Assembly: GCA_964649095.1 (NCBI GenBank)
Contig: CAZYPH010000039.1
Span: forward strand, 1 to 16,793
Origin: CAZYPH01 sp964649095
GTDB lineage: Bacteria > Bdellovibrionota > UBA1018 > UBA923
DNA: 16,793 bases
Direction: 5' to 3'
Made by a program: the position numbers and the translations under genes. The notes beneath the pieces are model-generated. The model was not told the DNA's origin, ran no database searches, and was given only the letters and a program-made list of their open reading frames with translations. Position 1 is the first letter of the stretch, and every line of letters starts with the position of its first letter. Of the stretch, positions 14,159-16,793 are shown one piece after another.

Positions 14159-14530
14159 TTAGGCGGCTAGTTTTCGTTTGAGCTTTTCTACTTCCTTCTC
14201 GAGCTTATCTAATCGAGCAGTGTTTGCTGTGCCAGGCGTAGAGTGATTATTGAGTCCTTCCTTTAGCAGCTTATTTAACAAGACCTGATAGGGAGCACCA
14301 GTTTTCGTCGCCATGCTGCGTAGTGTTTCTAGGCTATCTTGTTCGATGTTTATAGTAATTTTAATTTTTTTTACTTTACGCACTTCTTCTCGAAGTTGTT
14401 TCGTACCTTTGCGGTCAATCGTAAGATTATTTAATTTTGGTTGTTTCATACAGTTTTCTAAATTTTCGCCACTCAGCTCACTTCCTTGTTGAGGTCCCAT
14501 TCGAATTCCACGTTGTTTGTAGCGTACCAT
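14159..14530 (-). CDS. Ribbon-helix-helix (CopG/BrnA-like) DNA-binding protein with coiled-coil tail
   Basis: It is about 123 residues from the ATG at 14530; a TTG at 14545 and internal ATGs at 14500 and 14449 are alternatives, none with a clear ribosome site. The core KKIKITINIEQDSLETLRSMATKTG followed by PYQVLLNKLLKEGL matches the beta-strand and two helices of ribbon-helix-helix repressors, most like BrnA/CopG-type antitoxins. The last 20 residues, LDKLEKEVEKLKRKLAA, form a heptad coiled coil that should drive dimer or higher assembly. The first 50 residues are polar and not recognised. No toxin gene lies beside it, so it may be an orphan antitoxin or a plain autorepressor. It converges on the HigA-like gene, with 30 bases between stops. 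Confidence 0.72.
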   Translation of the reverse strand: MVRYKQRGIRMGPQQGSELSGENLENCMKQPKLNNLTIDRKGTKQLREEVRKVKKIKITINIEQDSLETLRSMATKTGAPYQVLLNKLLKEGLNNHSTPGTANTARLDKLEKEVEKLKRKLAA

Positions 14531-14540
14531 ATTTATATGT

Positions 14541-14556
14541 ATCAAGCCATATCAAG
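14541..14556 (-). promoter_or_regulatory. Candidate RHH operator: two ATCAAG repeats one helical turn apart
   Basis: ATCAAG occurs at 14541-14546 and 14551-14556, exactly 10 bases apart, just upstream of the RHH gene start. A third copy in inverted orientation (CTTGAT) is at 14582-14587. Ribbon-helix-helix repressors commonly bind short repeats spaced about one turn, so this is a plausible self-regulatory site. Confidence 0.35.
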
Positions 14557-14633
14557 TGCAGTGTCATTATATGTAACAACTCTTGATGGCACCCGCTAAA
14601 TAGTATGACCGCGGCAAAATCTACCCAATTACA

Positions 14634-14646
14634 GACTAATATAGTC
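14634..14646. promoter_or_regulatory. 13-bp palindrome GACTA-ATA-TAGTC
   Basis: A perfect interrupted palindrome in the region between the divergent RHH gene (-) and the exported-protein gene (+), 43 bases before the GTG at 14690. It is an operator-like element; what binds it is unknown. Confidence 0.35.
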
Positions 14647-14689
14647 AGAAATAAGAAAAGTTCCTAAAAGCCCCCGCCGAAGAAGAGGT

Positions 14690-14995
14690 GTGGACACTAA
14701 ACTGGGTTTATTTATACGTCGTTTGAAGATCGTAAGACGGCATTGGTCGGCGATCAGTGCGCGCGCTTGGAGAGCTGGGCGTGGCTTAAACACTATACCC
14801 ATTATCGTAGTGCTTCTATCCAGCACCGCCTGCGTCGAGCCCACGGCACCCACCGGTTTTATCGGCAACCGTAACCCACCGCCTGCGGCAGCGGCCGTTG
14901 TAGAAGAAACCGTAGTTTTAGATGATTCGGCTCTGGCGAACCTAGACCAATCGACCGCCTGTTTAAAACGCCTCGATTGCGAGGCGAGCAGCTAG
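14690..14995 (+). CDS. Export-signal-bearing short ORF; probable N-terminus of the large downstream protein
   Basis: It is 101 residues with a GTG start. A very basic N-region (LFIRRLKIVRRHW) leads to a hydrophobic stretch NTIPIIVVLLSSTAC. That resembles a lipoprotein signal, although Ser sits where the lipobox prefers Leu. The mature part is short, Pro/Ala-rich, and holds two Cys (STACLKRLDCEASS). It ends with TAG in the same frame as the 587-codon open frame that begins 36 bases later. The next frame over bridges the interruption with sense-looking residues (DGEHVRLWIPSVDSVFSND). So this may be the first piece of one exported protein split by two compensating indels, or a separate small lipoprotein. 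AGAGG lies almost against the GTG, which is a poor spacing. Confidence 0.55.
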   Translation: MDTKLGLFIRRLKIVRRHWSAISARAWRAGRGLNTIPIIVVLLSSTACVEPTAPTGFIGNRNPPPAAAAVVEETVVLDDSALANLDQSTACLKRLDCEASS

Positions 14996-15031
14996 ACGGC
15001 GAGCATGTTCGACTCTGGATACCATCTGTAG

Positions 15032-16793
15032 ACTCAGTTTTTTCGAACGACTGCGGGGTCATTGCGTCAGCTTGTTTCGTTTGTTGATGCTAGAGCCTCC
15101 GTTTTGACTGCTACTCAGCTGCCGCTTGCGGTTCCTACTCTGGTCTATGATACCGATCCAGCACCCACTCCAGTAGCGGCCGGGAAGAGTGTGCGCAGCC
15201 ATTCGCTTGCGGTATTGCCGAGTGGTGGCGTGCTGAGTCTTTTTAATGTGACGACCGAGCTTGGGGTCGCAGCGACACCAGCCCACGAGGTTCTGTATCG
15301 TAGGCCATATGTGGATATTCTCGATCCGGTGCTTGGTACTTGGTCGGGGTCGCAGGTTTTGGGACGAAGCGACTATGTAACCGACATGGGTATCGACTAC
15401 GGCGCCGGCGGCACTGGTCAGCTCACCACCCAATGCCAGCCTCGAGCCACCGTGGCCTCGAACGGTGTGGCCATGATGGCGTGGTGTGAAGATGATGATG
15501 TCACCACCGATACTGATCCTGCCGAAATCATGTACCGTACGTATGCATCGGGTACGTTCTCGCCTACATTAGTGAATCCACCTACGCAGCTCGTAACAGC
15601 GTCGACTTTGAGTGATCCGGGGTTTAGTGGGCGGTATATGGTTTTTGAGCCTTTTGGGGGACGGACTGTTACAACGTATTTTCAAGTTGGTGATACGGTA
15701 ACATCAACATTTACCGATTCTGCCTCGGCGCTACCATTCATTTTTCGTAGCTATCAAGCCACCGTTACGGCCGTGTCTGAGAATGCTACGGATGGTCAGT
15801 TTCTGATTCGCTATTCTAGCAACGGAGCAGTAGATGTCTGTGAGACTCTTCGAGAAGCTCTGCAGGCATTATTACGGGTTCCTGCTAGTTGTGCCACTCA
15901 AGCTGGGGTTTGTGATGCGAAGTCATTAAGCGAATTGAATGTGAGTGCAAGACTAAGTTCGAGTTGTGGGACAGACTCCTCTACTTGGGCGTTTGCGTTG
16001 TTCTTTAATCAATCATTGGGTCCAGAAAAGAGGGTGCTTTCGGCTGTAGATACCTATAAAAAAATCACAGCGTTCACTATCGCTACTCAGACTCAGCTTG
16101 GGGCGTCGTCCCAAGATTTCTCCAACACCATCTCCACCCGCAACGCCAACGCGTTAGATCTTGCGGCGGACGGCACGGGCCGCATCTACATGGTGCGAAA
16201 CGAGGTCAGTCCGTATTTAAAATCAAACGCGATTAATAGTTCGATGCTCGGTTATGGTCGGCGTTTGGTGGGGCATGTCTACAATGCGGTTACCGGCGAG
16301 TGGCTCAAGGATTCGGAGAATAATCTGTGGAAAAAACCCCTCTCCCGCACACCGTTCTGTAACCAAAACGGCACTCAGGTGGCGTGTTCGGCGCGTAATC
16401 CTAAAATCATCATGTCGCCTAGCGGTCATGGGTTGGTTTTCTACCACCAAAATCAAATCAACCCACACACCAACACAGCCACCGTTAATTACCCGCGCTT
16501 GTATGTGGCTAGGGTGTCGACGTTAGATGGCTATTATTCCGAAGGCGCTATTTTAGATACCGATACGGTGTGTTCGAGTAGTTCGTTACGTAACGACAAA
16601 CCGGTATGTGAAACTGGTGACTTTACCAACGCGTGCCAAACCTACGGCGCCTCTACAGCGAACGCGCAAACAGCTACAAACGGCGAGCCCGTTTCAGCGG
16701 ATTATTATGCCGATAATGGCATTGGCACGACATCTGAGATCATGCCCATCGCCGCCGCCATCAATACTTCGGGCGCGGCGGTGGTGGCCTACC
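15032..16793 (+). CDS. Large repeat-containing protein, probably exported; open through the window end (3' partial, start unclear)
   Basis: An uninterrupted frame of 587 codons follows the TAG at 15029-15031 and runs off the window. No ATG lies near its beginning: the first plausible starts are TTG at 15062 and GTG near 15191. It has no signal peptide of its own, yet it is Cys-bearing and rich in Ser, Thr and Asn like exported proteins. A motif recurs: a hydrophobic strand, a turn with G, then a hydrophobic/aromatic strand. Examples are SLAVLPSGGVLSLF, ATVASNGVAMMAW, LDLAADGTGRIYMV, IIMSPSGHGLVFY and IAAAINTSGAAVVAY. That is what beta-propeller or sialidase-like blades look like; the specific family is not recognised. 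It is most likely the body of the protein whose export signal lies at 14690-14995. Shadow frames on the other strand (15059-15433, 16223-16468) are not genes. Confidence 0.7.

Noticed and set aside
15059..15433. Minus-strand ORF of 124 codons
   Set aside because: It lies wholly inside the 587-codon plus-strand frame, which has coherent exported-protein composition; the minus product is Arg/Trp/His-rich shadow sequence.

Overview
This window looks like part of a draft or metagenome-assembled chromosome of a diderm (Gram-negative) bacterium. It holds a type I secretion export set with a TolC-like outer-membrane channel, meso-DAP peptidoglycan recycling enzymes and several lipoproteins. A run of exactly 100 Ns (10733-10832) marks a scaffold join of unknown true length. 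The gene mix (matrixin-type metalloprotease with a Cys/hydrophobic/basic tail, COQ8-like ABC1 kinase, many small lipoproteins) would fit Bdellovibrionota/Oligoflexia or a neighbouring deltaproteobacterial-grade lineage. That placement is an inference from gene content only.

Layout. (1) 1-3561, + strand: a translationally coupled export operon of ABC transporter (5' end outside the window), HlyD-type adaptor and TolC-like channel, joined by two ATGA overlaps. (2) 3562-3948: an intergenic stretch with the decayed start of an AAA_14/DUF4143 ATPase gene on the - strand, then a tRNA-Leu(CAA), also on -. (3) 4087-7653, + strand: an LD-carboxypeptidase, a serine beta-lactamase-fold hydrolase without a visible signal peptide, and Mpl. 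This is a compact peptidoglycan tripeptide recycling operon. (4) 7764-8285: a SprT-like zinc protein whose 3' end overlaps the convergent 3' end of an ABC1-family kinase. (5) 12028-8248, - strand: matrixin protease, single-pass unknown protein, ABC1 kinase in a row. (6) 12345-14545: accessory-looking region. It has a small lipoprotein, a degenerate 28-bp-period hairpin repeat array, an overlapping trio (lipoprotein, RNNNPGNI-domain protein, DUF3892-like protein), a HigA-type antitoxin with a disrupted frame, and a ribbon-helix-helix protein with a coiled-coil tail. (7) 14690-16793, + strand: a short ORF with an export signal, then a very long open frame in the same register that runs off the window. 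I read these as the N-terminus and body of one large exported repeat protein, interrupted by stops or frameshifts.

Working together: LdcA and Mpl are consecutive steps of murein tripeptide salvage, with the serine hydrolase placed between them. The first operon exports an unidentified substrate. The accessory region holds decayed or orphan toxin-antitoxin pieces, and the lipoprotein/RNNNPGNI/DUF3892 trio is the part most worth a closer look as a possible cell-wall effector with a protector. Several gene starts lack a Shine-Dalgarno and have a -10-like box almost touching the start codon, so leaderless transcription is possible.
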